The notes beneath the pieces are model-generated. The model saw only the letters and a list, made by a program, of their open reading frames with translations, did no database searches and was not told the DNA's origin. DNA of 31,342 nucleotides from Muellerivita sp035541195. GTDB taxonomy: Bacteria > Oederibacteriota > Muellerivitia > Muellerivitales > Muellerivitaceae. This document shows, piece after piece, positions 7,449-15,560 of this stretch. The stretch is taken from the NCBI GenBank assembly GCA_035541195.1, contig DATKNU010000101.1:1-31342 (forward strand), given 5' to 3'. Position numbers and translations under genes: made by a program. The stretch's first letter is position 1. Each line of letters starts with the position of its first letter.

Positions 7449-10271
7449 ATGTTTCAGGAAGAAATCAAACAACTGGACCTGGCTTCCATCCCGAAGTCGG
7501 ACCCCTATGCCCTGCCGCATATGGTGCGCATCCTGGCGGGCACCTTGGGCCAGGTCATCTCGGACCAAGAGGGCCCGGACACCCTGTCCCGGGTGGAAAA
7601 GGTCCGCGTGCTGTGCAAGGACCTGAGGACCCAGGCCACGCCGGCCATCGTGGAATCCCTCAACCAGATCTTTTCCAAGCTCTCGGTGGACAAGCTCAAC
7701 CAGCTCACCAAGGCCTTCACCCATTATTTCGGGCTCATCAACTTGGCCGAGAAGCTCGACCAGATCCACCAGGCCCGGGAAATCGTGCTGAAAGACCCCC
7801 AGGCCAAGCGGGAAGGCTCCATCGCGGCGGCGGTCCAGGCCCTGCGCAAGCAAGGCATCCCGCCGAAGAAAATCCAGGGATTGCTGGACGCCGCCCGGAT
7901 CACCATGGTCTTCACGGCCCACCCCACCGAATCCAAGCGGCCCACCACGCTGGAAAAGCTGCACCGCATCGCCAAATCGGCCCGGCGCATGACCAGCGAG
8001 GACGCCCTGCCCGAGGAACGCCAAGAACTGATGCAGCACATCATCGAGGAGATGGTGGCCTTGTGGCAAACCGACGAAATCCGCCAATTCCGCCCCGACG
8101 TCTTGGACGAGGTGAAGGGCCATCTTTATTATTTTGAGGAAACCCTCTTTAAAATCGTCCCCAAGCTCTACCGGGACCTTGAAAAGTCGCTGAAAGAGGA
8201 ATTCCCCAAGACCGGTTTCGAGTCCCGGCCCTTCCTGGCCTTCGGGTCCTGGATGGGCGGGGACCGGGACGGCAACCCCTTCGTGACGCCCGAAGTGACG
8301 GTGGACACCCTCAAAATCATGCGCCGCTGCGCGATCCACTATTACATGACCTCCATGGAGCTCTTGAGCGACCGCCTGAGCTCTTCCTGCCGCCAGGTGC
8401 CCATCAGCGACCGCCTGCGCCAGTCCCTGGAATTGGACTCGCTGCTTTTCCCCGAATTGGCCGAGCGGCTCAACCAGCGCACGCCCAACGAGCTTTACCG
8501 GCAAAAATGCAGCTTCATCTACGAGAAGCTCCAACGCACGCTGGCCTACACCGACCACTATAAGAACCTGGGGCCTGTCCCGGAGGCCGGCCCTTCCCCC
8601 GGCAGCTGGTACGCCCACGCGGGGCAGCTTTTGGAAGACCTGGACGTGATGGACCAGAGCCTGCGCGCCCACCGGGGGGCCGTGCTGGCCGACGGGTTCC
8701 TCGAGGACATCCGCACCAGGGTCCGGGTTTTCGGCCTGCAATTGGCCCGGTTGGACTTGCGCCAGCACAGCGGCCGCCACGCCTCGGCCCTGGGCGAGAT
8801 TTTCCGGCACGTGGGTTTGGCCGAGGACTACGCCTCCCTTTCCGAGGAGGCCAAAATCGAGCTTTTGACCAAGGAACTGGAAAGCAACCGCCCCCTGATC
8901 CCCGAGCGCACGCCCTTCAGCGCCGAAACCCTGGAGACCATCGAGACCTTCCGCATGGCCAACCACGTCCTGGAGCACCTGGATCCCCAGGCCACCGAAA
9001 GCTACATCATCTCCATGACCAAGAACATCAGCGACGTGCTGGCCGTGCTGCTCTTTTTCCGGGAAGCCGGCCTTTTCAAGCCCGATTCCTACAGCCGCCT
9101 GAACGTGGTGCCTTTGCTGGAGACCAGCCTGGACCTGCGAAACGCCGGGCAATTCCTGGACCGGCTCTTCCACATTCCGGTCTACCGCAAGCACTTGGAA
9201 TTCCGGGGCCACCAACAGGAAGTCATGCTGGGCTACAGCGACTCCAACAAGGAAGGCGGCTACCTGGCCGCCAACTGGGCCCTTTACCGCGCCCAGGTGG
9301 AGCTGGTGCGGGTGGCCGACAACCACCAGGTCTCCCTGGTGCTTTTCCACGGCCGGGGCGGCAGCATCGGCCGCGGCGGCGGGCCCGCCAACAAGGCCAT
9401 CCTGGCCCAGCCGCCCAAGACCATCCGGGGCAGCATCAAGATCACCGAACAAGGCGAGGTCATCAGCGACCTTTACAGCGAACCGGACAACGCCCGGGGC
9501 CATTTGGAACAGATCGTGAACGCCGTCCTGCGCGGCTCCTTCCCGCCCCGCGAGGTCGTGCCGCGCCGCAACTGGGAACAAGTGATGGAAAAGCTCGCCG
9601 CCACTTCCTACAAGGTCTACCGGGGCCTCATTTATGACCATCCCCGGTTCCTGGAATATTTCAGCGCCGCCACGCCCATCAACGAAATCAGCCAGCACCG
9701 CATCGCCAGCCGCCCGGCCAGCCGGGGCGCCAAGCGCAGCATCGACGACCTTCGGGCCATCCCCTGGGTCTTCAGCTGGATGCAGAGCCGCCATACCATC
9801 CAGGGCTGGTTCGGGGTGGGCGCGGCCATCGAGGAATACCTCAAGAGCGACCCCCAGGGCCTGGCGGTCCTTCAGGAAATGTACGCCCAGTGGCCCTTCT
9901 TCCAGCGCCTCCTGGACAACGCCCAGATGATCTTGTCCAAGGCCGACATGGACATCGCGCGCCGTTACGCCGAACTGGTGCCCGACCAGGCCCTGGGCCG
10001 GGAAATTTTCGGGCGCATCGAGGGCGAGTACAACCGCACGGTGGGCGTGATTTGCCAGATTTCCCAGATCCGGGAAATGTTGGAGCGCGAACCCGGCCTG
10101 GCCCATTCCATCAAGCTCCGCAACCCCTACATCGATCCCTTGAGCTTCATCCAGATTGAGCTGCTCCGCCGGGCCCGCAACAACCCCACCGACGAGGAAA
10201 AAGCCCACTTGGAAGACGCCATTCTTTTGACCATCAACGGCATCGCGGCCGGCCTCAAGAACACGGGCTGA
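7449..10271 (+). CDS. ppc: Phosphoenolpyruvate carboxylase
   Basis: This 940-residue enzyme makes oxaloacetate from PEP and bicarbonate, refilling the TCA cycle. All diagnostic blocks are present: FTAHPTES with catalytic His158, GSWMGGDRDGNPFVT, MLGYSDSNKEGGY with the active-site lysine, LFHGRGGSIGRGGGP, ITEQGEVI, and AIPWVFSWMQSRHTIQGW. The C-terminus IDPLSFIQIELLRRAR...NGIAAGLKNTG is the conserved end of bacterial PEPC, so the gene is complete. It is slightly longer than the 883-residue E. coli enzyme, mostly in loops. ATG 7449 is chosen; an in-frame TTG at 7437 lies just upstream and neither has a strong ribosome binding site. It begins 63 bp after purE. Confidence 0.97.
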   Translation: MFQEEIKQLDLASIPKSDPYALPHMVRILAGTLGQVISDQEGPDTLSRVEKVRVLCKDLRTQATPAIVESLNQIFSKLSVDKLNQLTKAFTHYFGLINLAEKLDQIHQAREIVLKDPQAKREGSIAAAVQALRKQGIPPKKIQGLLDAARITMVFTAHPTESKRPTTLEKLHRIAKSARRMTSEDALPEERQELMQHIIEEMVALWQTDEIRQFRPDVLDEVKGHLYYFEETLFKIVPKLYRDLEKSLKEEFPKTGFESRPFLAFGSWMGGDRDGNPFVTPEVTVDTLKIMRRCAIHYYMTSMELLSDRLSSSCRQVPISDRLRQSLELDSLLFPELAERLNQRTPNELYRQKCSFIYEKLQRTLAYTDHYKNLGPVPEAGPSPGSWYAHAGQLLEDLDVMDQSLRAHRGAVLADGFLEDIRTRVRVFGLQLARLDLRQHSGRHASALGEIFRHVGLAEDYASLSEEAKIELLTKELESNRPLIPERTPFSAETLETIETFRMANHVLEHLDPQATESYIISMTKNISDVLAVLLFFREAGLFKPDSYSRLNVVPLLETSLDLRNAGQFLDRLFHIPVYRKHLEFRGHQQEVMLGYSDSNKEGGYLAANWALYRAQVELVRVADNHQVSLVLFHGRGGSIGRGGGPANKAILAQPPKTIRGSIKITEQGEVISDLYSEPDNARGHLEQIVNAVLRGSFPPREVVPRRNWEQVMEKLAATSYKVYRGLIYDHPRFLEYFSAATPINEISQHRIASRPASRGAKRSIDDLRAIPWVFSWMQSRHTIQGWFGVGAAIEEYLKSDPQGLAVLQEMYAQWPFFQRLLDNAQMILSKADMDIARRYAELVPDQALGREIFGRIEGEYNRTVGVICQISQIREMLEREPGLAHSIKLRNPYIDPLSFIQIELLRRARNNPTDEEKAHLEDAILLTINGIAAGLKNTG

Positions 10272-10320
10272 CGCCCCCCTGTCACCTCGATCAAAATAAA
10301 ATGGGAAATAAGGGCCTCCT

Positions 10321-11259
10321 GTGACTTCCGAAATCCAAAAAGCCGCCCAACTCATCCAGGACGGCGCCTTGGTGGCCTTTCCCACCGAGACCGTCTATGG
10401 CCTGGGCGCCGACGCCACCAACCCCCTGGCGGTGGCCCGGGTCTTTGAGGCGAAGAACCGGCCCCAATTCGACCCCCTCATCGTGCATGTGGCGGACCTG
10501 CGCCAAGCCGAAATTTTGGCCTCGCGGTTCCCGAAAGACGCCATGAAATTAGCCGAGAAATTTTGGCCCGGCCCCCTCACCTTGGTGCTGCCCAAGGGTC
10601 CTTCTATCCCCGACCTGGTGACCGCTTCGCTCCCCTCGGTGGCCCTAAGGGTGCCCCGGCACCCGGTGGCGCTCCAGCTCATCCAAGAATCGGGGCGGCC
10701 CATCGCCGCGCCCAGCGCCAATCCCTTCGGCGCCGTCAGCCCCACCACCGCCGACCATGTACGCCGTTCCCTGGGGGATCAAGTGGATTTGATTTTGGAC
10801 GGGGGGCCTTGTTCGGTGGGGGTGGAATCCACCGTGGTTTCCTTCACGGGGGAGAAGCCCGTCCTACTGCGGCCCGGGGGGCTTTCCCTGGAAGAGTTGG
10901 AATCGGTCATCGGCAAGATCGAGGTGGCGGCCCATTCCTCTTCCCGCCCCCAGGCGCCCGGCCAATTGGAACGGCATTACGCGCCCCGCACGCCCTTAAG
11001 CTTGGTGGAGGGGCCGCCGGGCGAAATAAAAAAAGGGACGGGCCTCTTGTGGTTTGGCCCGCCCCCCTTCCTTCCGTCCTTCCAAGCGATGGAAAACTTG
11101 TCCCCCCAGGGCGACCTCCGGGAAGCCGCCGCGAACCTCTTTTCGGCCTTGCGGCGGTTGGACGACTTGGGCTTGGATCTGATCCTCGCGGTCCGGGTCC
11201 CGGACCTGGGATTGGGCCGGGCCATCAACGACCGGTTAAAAAGGGCGGCGCACCTTTAA
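10321..11259 (+). CDS. Threonylcarbamoyl-AMP synthase, Sua5 type (YrdC plus Sua5 domain)
   Basis: This 312-residue protein makes threonylcarbamoyl-AMP from threonine, bicarbonate and ATP for the t6A modification of ANN-decoding tRNAs. The YrdC domain shows AFPTETVYGLGADA, KNRPQFDPLIVHV (the K-x-R...PL signature), FWPGPLTLVL, LRVPRHP and SAN(P)FGAVSPT. After about residue 205 the linker PGQLERHYAPRTPL matches the conserved Sua5 PG....HYAP motif, and a smaller C-terminal domain follows. This makes it the long Sua5 form rather than short TsaC. GTG 10321 is chosen because AAGGG lies 6-7 nt upstream and the conserved domain starts immediately after. A 7-codon ATG frame (10301-10324) ends on a TGA that overlaps this GTG. 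Confidence 0.93.
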   Translation: MTSEIQKAAQLIQDGALVAFPTETVYGLGADATNPLAVARVFEAKNRPQFDPLIVHVADLRQAEILASRFPKDAMKLAEKFWPGPLTLVLPKGPSIPDLVTASLPSVALRVPRHPVALQLIQESGRPIAAPSANPFGAVSPTTADHVRRSLGDQVDLILDGGPCSVGVESTVVSFTGEKPVLLRPGGLSLEELESVIGKIEVAAHSSSRPQAPGQLERHYAPRTPLSLVEGPPGEIKKGTGLLWFGPPPFLPSFQAMENLSPQGDLREAAANLFSALRRLDDLGLDLILAVRVPDLGLGRAINDRLKRAAHL

Positions 11260-11263
11260 AATA

Positions 11264-11285
11264 GGGGCCCGCAAGCCGCGGCCCC
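11264..11285. repeat. GC-rich inverted repeat between convergent genes
   Basis: GGGGCC (11264-11269) and GGCCCC (11280-11285) can form a hairpin with a 10-nt loop between the ends of the Sua5-type gene and the first receiver gene. No T-tract follows on either strand, so it is only a possible bidirectional terminator. Confidence 0.35.
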
Positions 11286-11299
11286 CATGAAAGCCGGGC

Positions 11300-11716
11300 T
11301 CAGAAAAAGGAAGCCTTGGCGGCCGTGACCGCCTCTTCGGGAATTCCCAAAATCTCGCGGACCGCCGAGCGCAGCACGTTGAGCCCCAGGGGCTTGTTGA
11401 AGAAATACTTCACGTTGTAGCCCCGGGCCTTGAAGTCGTTGGTGAGCTGGGCGTAATGGCCCGACACCACCACGATGGGAAGGTTCGGGTGGTTCTTGCG
11501 GATGTAGGGCAGGACGTCCAGGGCGCTGGTGTGCTCCAGCTTCAAATCGGTGATGAGCAGGTCAAAGGGACCCTCGGCCAATTCGGCCATGACCTCGCCG
11601 CCCGAAGTGGCCATGACCACCTCGTAACCGTCTTGGGCGAAGGCCTTCTCATAGACCCGGCGGATTCCCAGCTCATCCTCGGCGATCAGAATACGGAAAT
11701 CGGAATATTTCTTCAT
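11300..11716 (-). CDS. Stand-alone response regulator receiver protein (first paralogue)
   Basis: This 138-residue protein is a single REC domain with no output domain. The acidic pocket is Glu13-Asp14, the phospho-acceptor is Asp57 in LLITDLKLEH, the switch residue is Ser85 in VVVSGH, and the lysine is in FFNKP (residue 108). Such proteins act by binding partners, as CheY or Spo0F do, or as phosphate shuttles. ATG 11716 is chosen because AGGAG lies 7 nt upstream and the REC fold starts at residue 7. A perfect sigma-54 promoter lies about 40 bp upstream, so expression should depend on RpoN and an activator. The protein is closely similar to the product of the neighbouring gene. No histidine kinase is nearby. 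Confidence 0.92.
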   Translation of the reverse strand: MKKYSDFRILIAEDELGIRRVYEKAFAQDGYEVVMATSGGEVMAELAEGPFDLLITDLKLEHTSALDVLPYIRKNHPNLPIVVVSGHYAQLTNDFKARGYNVKYFFNKPLGLNVLRSAVREILGIPEEAVTAAKASFF

Positions 11717-11757
11717 TTCAAGGCTCCTGGCTTTTAATTGGCGACAACTTTTTATTA

Positions 11758-11774
11758 AGCAAGCCCCGTGCCAG
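11758..11774 (-). promoter_or_regulatory. Sigma-54 (RpoN) -24/-12 promoter for the first receiver gene
   Basis: Read on the minus strand from 11774 to 11758 the sequence is CTGGCACGGGGCTTGCT. It matches the sigma-54 consensus YTGGCACGR-N3-TTGCW at every fixed position, with the -24 GG and -12 GC correctly spaced. The predicted start near 11747 leaves a leader of about 31 nt containing the AGGAG ribosome binding site. Confidence 0.85.
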
Positions 11775-11789
11775 GGTGAAATAAGGGAA

Positions 11790-11801
11790 TCGGGGCCCCG
11801 A
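11790..11801. repeat. 12-bp perfect palindrome upstream of the sigma-54 promoter
   Basis: TCGGGGCCCCGA is self-complementary. It lies 16 bp upstream of the -24 element on the minus strand and downstream of the second receiver gene's stop. It could be part of a terminator for that gene or a protein-binding site. It is too close to the promoter for a typical enhancer. Confidence 0.35.
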
Positions 11802-11861
11802 GGGCCTTCGTCCGGGAAAAAAATACCCATCCGCCCCCAAAGGAACCAACCTCCGAAAGAC

Positions 11862-12266
11862 TCACACCTCGGGGGCGGCGACGTCCTCGGGGATCCCCAA
11901 GAGGTTGCGCACGGCGCTCTTGAGCACGCTGGTGCTTAAGGGCTTGTTGAAAAAGAGGCGGATGTTATAGCCCTTCCGGCTGAAGGTATCCCCCAATTTA
12001 TCGTAATGGCCCGACACCACCACGATGGGCAGCTGCGGATAACGCTTGCTGATGGTAGGCAGCACTTCCAAGGCGCTGGTGTGGTCCAACTTCAGGTCGG
12101 TGATCAAAAGGTCAAACCGGGTTTCCTCAAGCTCGGCCAGGATTTCCCCCCCGGTGGCGGCCAAGACGATTTGATAGCCTTCTTGGGCGAAAGTCTTCTC
12201 GTAGATTTTCTGGATCCCGACCTCATCCTCGGCGATTAACAACCTGCAATCCGAAGGCTTTCTCAT
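11862..12266 (-). CDS. Stand-alone response regulator receiver protein (second paralogue)
   Basis: This 134-residue single REC domain has the same key residues as its neighbour: Glu13-Asp14, phospho-acceptor Asp57 in LLITDLKLDH, Ser85 in VVVSGHY and Lys108 in FFNKP. The two proteins align without gaps over most of their length (for example LIAEDE.GI, VYEK/IYEK, TSAL.VLP), so they arose by tandem duplication. They differ most in the alpha4-beta5 face and the C-terminal tail, where partner specificity usually lies. ATG 12266 follows GGGAG. The 145-bp gap to the first paralogue has its own promoter, so the two are probably expressed differently. No output domain or kinase is encoded in this window. 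Confidence 0.92.
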   Translation of the reverse strand: MRKPSDCRLLIAEDEVGIQKIYEKTFAQEGYQIVLAATGGEILAELEETRFDLLITDLKLDHTSALEVLPTISKRYPQLPIVVVSGHYDKLGDTFSRKGYNIRLFFNKPLSTSVLKSAVRNLLGIPEDVAAPEV

Positions 12267-12282
12267 TTTCCCACTCCCGGCG

Positions 12283-12433
12283 TTAATGAACAAAACTGGT
12301 CTTATTTTAAACAGCCCCGCGGCCCGGTTGGAACCGAGAAAAAAGTCGCCCCTCCGCCGGTGGGAAAAAATTACCCAGTCCGTCCCCCCGGGGCCCCGCG
12401 CTTTTGCTACCATGACCCCGGTTTAATGAACAA
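12283..12433. repeat. 11-bp direct repeats flanking the divergent receiver/AKR promoter region
   Basis: TTAATGAACAA occurs at 12283-12293 and again at 12423-12433, once just upstream of each divergent start codon. The copies are identical and in the same orientation. This may mark binding sites of a shared regulator or be chance. Confidence 0.4.
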
Positions 12434-12453
12434 CCTGTTCCTGAGGAGAAGCC

Positions 12454-13425
12454 ATGCGATACCGCCAGTTGGGCACATCCGGCCTCGAGGTCTCGGAAAT
12501 CAGCTTGGGCTGTTGGACCCTGGGAGGCTTGAATTGGGTGAACGGCGATCCCAACGGGTGGGCCGACGTGGACGAGGCGGAGGTAAAAAAAGCCGTCGAC
12601 TTCGCCTTGGACGCGGGCGTCAACCATTTCGACAACGCCGACGTCTACGGCAACGGCAAGGCCGAGCGGATGCTGGCGAGGGTTTTGGGCGACAAGGCCA
12701 AGAAAATGGTGGTGGCGACCAAGGTCGGTTGGTTTCCCGGCACGGCCGCCCACGCCTACGAACCGGCCCATATCCGGCACCAATGCGAGCAGTCGCTGGT
12801 GAATTTAAGGCGCGAGACCCTGGACCTTTATTATTTCCACCACGGCGACTTCGGGCCCAACGACCAATATCTGGACGACGCGGTGGCCGTCATGCGCAAG
12901 CTCAAGCAAGAAGGCAAGATCCGCCTCATTGGGCAGTCGGCCTACTCGGCGGGGGACTTCACCCGGCTGGTGCCGAAAGTGGGACCCGACGTGCTCCAAA
13001 GCTGGGGCCACATCATGGACGACCAATTCATCCGGGAAGGCTCGCCGGTGAGGAAGTTATTGGATGAGCGCAAGATGAGTTTCGTGGCCTTCTCGCCCCT
13101 GAACCAAGGGGTTTTGCTCGGCAAGTTCGACCCCAAGAACCCGCCCCAGTTCGAGGCGGGCGACCACCGGCTGGGCGACCAACGTTTCACCTCCGAGGGC
13201 CTCACGAAGGTCCAACCCAAAATCGAGAAGCTCAAATCGCGCTTCGGCGGCGGGATCCCCGATCTGGCCCGGGTGGCCCTCCAATATCCCTTGGCGAGCC
13301 CCGTGGTGGCCTGCGTCATCCCCGGCTTCCGGAACTTGAGGCAGGTCCAAGTCAATTTGCAGGCCGCCGACGAACCCCTCAGCGCCGAGGACGTCGATTA
13401 CATCCGGGCGGCCTTCAAGGACTGA
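12454..13425 (+). CDS. Aldo/keto reductase
   Basis: This 323-residue NADP(H)-dependent oxidoreductase has a TIM-barrel fold. The AKR tetrad is visible: Asp60 and Tyr65 in FDNADVYG, Lys90 in VATKVG, and His129 in LDLYYFHH. The N-terminus MRYRQLGTSGLEVSEISLG and the later IRLIGQSAYS and VIPGF blocks are typical of the bacterial Tas/YghZ/general-stress AKR group. The substrate is an unidentified aldehyde or ketone. ATG 12454 has AGGAG 7 nt upstream. Its 3' end overlaps the convergent GNAT gene by 11 bp. Confidence 0.93.
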   Translation: MRYRQLGTSGLEVSEISLGCWTLGGLNWVNGDPNGWADVDEAEVKKAVDFALDAGVNHFDNADVYGNGKAERMLARVLGDKAKKMVVATKVGWFPGTAAHAYEPAHIRHQCEQSLVNLRRETLDLYYFHHGDFGPNDQYLDDAVAVMRKLKQEGKIRLIGQSAYSAGDFTRLVPKVGPDVLQSWGHIMDDQFIREGSPVRKLLDERKMSFVAFSPLNQGVLLGKFDPKNPPQFEAGDHRLGDQRFTSEGLTKVQPKIEKLKSRFGGGIPDLARVALQYPLASPVVACVIPGFRNLRQVQVNLQAADEPLSAEDVDYIRAAFKD

Positions 13426-13858
13426 CGGGCCGGCCTTTTTGGATCTCCATCCAACGCTCGGGATGGGCCAGGGGACGGAAGCCCGCCTTGGCATAAACCG
13501 ATTGGGCGTCCCGGGTGGCTAAGAGCCAAAGATAAACACCCCGGTGGTCCGGGTGGTCCATCGCGAATTGGATCATGGCTTTGGCCAGGCCCCGCCGCCG
13601 GTGCGTTTCTTCGACATATACATCCATGAAATAGCCGAAGCGGGTTTTATCCGAAACCACCCGGGCGAACCCCACCGGGGCGCCTCCAGCGGAGTGCGCG
13701 CTGACCACCAGGGAAGAGTGGCGAAGGCTCCGCCGGACCTCGTCCTGCCCGATGCCGGGCACCCAATAGGTGCCGGAAAGCCAACGGGTGAGGAGCTCCA
13801 AATCCACCCGGGCGGGATCGTCGCTGATGCGGTAGCCGTCGGCCCATTGCGTTTCCAT
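13415..13858 (-). CDS. GNAT-family N-acetyltransferase
   Basis: A 147-residue protein with the GNAT core: GFARVVSDKTRFGYFMDVYV (strands 3-4), then the acetyl-CoA-binding loop THRRRGLAKAMIQFAM, which matches the (Q/R)-x-x-G-x-(G/A) motif, and a C-terminal block WLLATRDAQSVYAKAGF with the usual Tyr/Phe. It transfers an acetyl group from acetyl-CoA to an amine whose identity is unknown. ATG 13858 is chosen because GGGGAGG lies 6 nt upstream. An upstream in-frame start exists without support. The gene runs against the aldo/keto reductase and shares its last 11 bp. Confidence 0.88.
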   Translation of the reverse strand: METQWADGYRISDDPARVDLELLTRWLSGTYWVPGIGQDEVRRSLRHSSLVVSAHSAGGAPVGFARVVSDKTRFGYFMDVYVEETHRRRGLAKAMIQFAMDHPDHRGVYLWLLATRDAQSVYAKAGFRPLAHPERWMEIQKGRPVSP

Positions 13859-13943
13859 GCTCGCCTCCCCAAAGCCCAAGGGCTTTCCTTCCCCGGGTCT
13901 TTTTCGTTATGCTGGCCCCATTCTAAACCACAAGCGAGGACCC

Positions 13944-15452
13944 ATGACGCCCGAGAAAGCCTATGAGGAACTTTTGACCCGAATGAAGGAGCTGGCTTTG
14001 CTCGGCAATACCGCCGGGGTCCTGGGCTGGGACCAGGAAGTCTACATGCCGGGGGCGGGCGCGCCCTACCGGGCCGACCAGTTGTCCCTCTTGGCCGGCC
14101 TGTGCCACCAAAAATTCACCGATCCCCAAGTGGGCGGCTTGATCGACCAGGCCTTGGCGGCGCCAGGCGACCCCTTGGGCGACAAGGCCGTCAACCTGCG
14201 CGAGTGGAAAAGGTCCTATGAACGCTCCAAGAAACTGCCCCAATCACTGGTCGAGGAAATGGCCCGCACCACCTCCAACGCCCAAGTGGAGTGGGTCGAG
14301 GCCCGCAAGGCCAAGGACTTCAAGCGGTTCCAGCCCTGGCTGGAAAAAATCATCGCCCTCACCCAGCAACAAGCCGAATGCTACGGTTACGAAAAGAGCC
14401 CCTATGACGCCCTCTTGGAGGACTATGAGCCGGGCCTGACCTCGGCGCAACTGGACCAGCTTTTCCCCCCGCTCAAAAAGCGCCTCTCGGCCTTGGTGGC
14501 GAAGATCACCTCGGCCCCAAAACAACCGGACCTTTCCATCCTCAAGCGCGCCTGCCCCATTCCTCTCCAGCAGGCCTTCTGCCGCCGGCTGGCCGAGGCC
14601 ATCGGCTTTGACTTCAACCGGGGCCGCATCGACGTTTCCGCCCATCCCTTCACCACCGGGCTCGGGCCGGGCGACACCCGCATCACCACCCGATTCGAGG
14701 AAACCAATTTCGAGAATTCCTTCTTCAGCACCCTGCACGAGGGCGGCCACGGGCTTTACGACCAGGGCTTGCCCTCGGACGGCCATTACGGCACGCCCCG
14801 GGCCTCGGCGGTTTCGCTGGGCATCCACGAGTCCCAGTCCCGACTTTGGGAGAACCTGGTGGGGCGGGGCCTGCCCTTCTGGAAATTCGCCTTCCCGGAG
14901 CTGAAAAAAACCTTCCCGGGCGTCTTCGACGACCTGTCGCTGGAGGCCTTCCACTTCGCCATCAACCACTCGTCGCCTTCCTTCATCCGCACCGAGTCCG
15001 ACGAGGTCACCTACAACCTGCACGTGGCCCTGCGCTATGACATCGAGGTCGCCCTCATCACGGGCAAATTAAAGGCGGCCGACGTGCCGGAAGCCTGGAA
15101 CAAGGCCATGAAGGAATCCTTCGGGATCACGCCGCCGGACGACTCCAAGGGGTGCCTGCAGGACGTGCATTGGAGCCACGGCAGTTTCGGTTATTTCCCC
15201 ACCTACACCCTGGGCAACCTTTATTCCGCCCAGTTCTTCGCCGCGGCGGCCCGGGAAGCGGGGCCCTTCGAGCCCAAATTTGAAAAGGGCGATTTCTTGC
15301 CCTTGAAGAAATGGCTCAACGAGAAGATCCACGCCGAGGGACAACGCTATCTGGCGGGGGACTTGTGCGAAAAAGTGACGGGCAAGCCCCTCACCAGCGA
15401 TTTCTTTTTAGATTATCTCGAGAAGAAGTTCGGGGCGTTATACGGAGTTTGA
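13944..15452 (+). CDS. M32 metallocarboxypeptidase (carboxypeptidase Taq family)
   Basis: This 502-residue cytosolic zinc/cobalt carboxypeptidase removes C-terminal residues from peptides. The metal site is His265-Glu266-Gly-Gly-His269 (family HExxH) in FSTLHEGGHGLYDQGL. The second conserved block, GIHESQSRLWEN, with His295-Glu296-Ser-Gln, provides the third ligand. The M32-specific DVHWSHGSFGYFPTYTLGN and the I-R-T-E-(S/A)-D-E-V-T block (FIRTESDEVTYNLH) are also present. The length equals that of family members (about 500). ATG 13944 has GAGGA 4-5 nt upstream; the frame extends further upstream but only into the divergent promoter region. Confidence 0.95.
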   Translation: MTPEKAYEELLTRMKELALLGNTAGVLGWDQEVYMPGAGAPYRADQLSLLAGLCHQKFTDPQVGGLIDQALAAPGDPLGDKAVNLREWKRSYERSKKLPQSLVEEMARTTSNAQVEWVEARKAKDFKRFQPWLEKIIALTQQQAECYGYEKSPYDALLEDYEPGLTSAQLDQLFPPLKKRLSALVAKITSAPKQPDLSILKRACPIPLQQAFCRRLAEAIGFDFNRGRIDVSAHPFTTGLGPGDTRITTRFEETNFENSFFSTLHEGGHGLYDQGLPSDGHYGTPRASAVSLGIHESQSRLWENLVGRGLPFWKFAFPELKKTFPGVFDDLSLEAFHFAINHSSPSFIRTESDEVTYNLHVALRYDIEVALITGKLKAADVPEAWNKAMKESFGITPPDDSKGCLQDVHWSHGSFGYFPTYTLGNLYSAQFFAAAAREAGPFEPKFEKGDFLPLKKWLNEKIHAEGQRYLAGDLCEKVTGKPLTSDFFLDYLEKKFGALYGV

Positions 15453-15495
15453 CCAATCGCATCATTGTATATTGATTTTCAAAAGCAATTGGGAA

Positions 15496-15543
15496 TCCCT
15501 GGATTTTCCCGAAGCATTGGCGGAGGGAATCAAAATCCAGGGA
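15496..15543. repeat. 12-bp inverted repeat in an intergenic repeat cluster
   Basis: TCCCTGGATTTT (15496-15507) and AAAATCCAGGGA (15532-15543) are perfect inverted copies separated by 24 bp. They lie in the 156-bp gap between the convergent M32 peptidase and SDR genes and just left of a second palindromic element. Confidence 0.65.
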
Positions 15544-15560
15544 CGACTGATTATTGCCAT

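Noticed and set aside
7434..10385. A 983-codon open frame antisense to ppc
   Set aside because: It is the mirror of a GC-rich, highly conserved gene, has low-complexity Gly/Val/His-rich sequence and no recognisable domain. The sense frame holds every PEPC motif.
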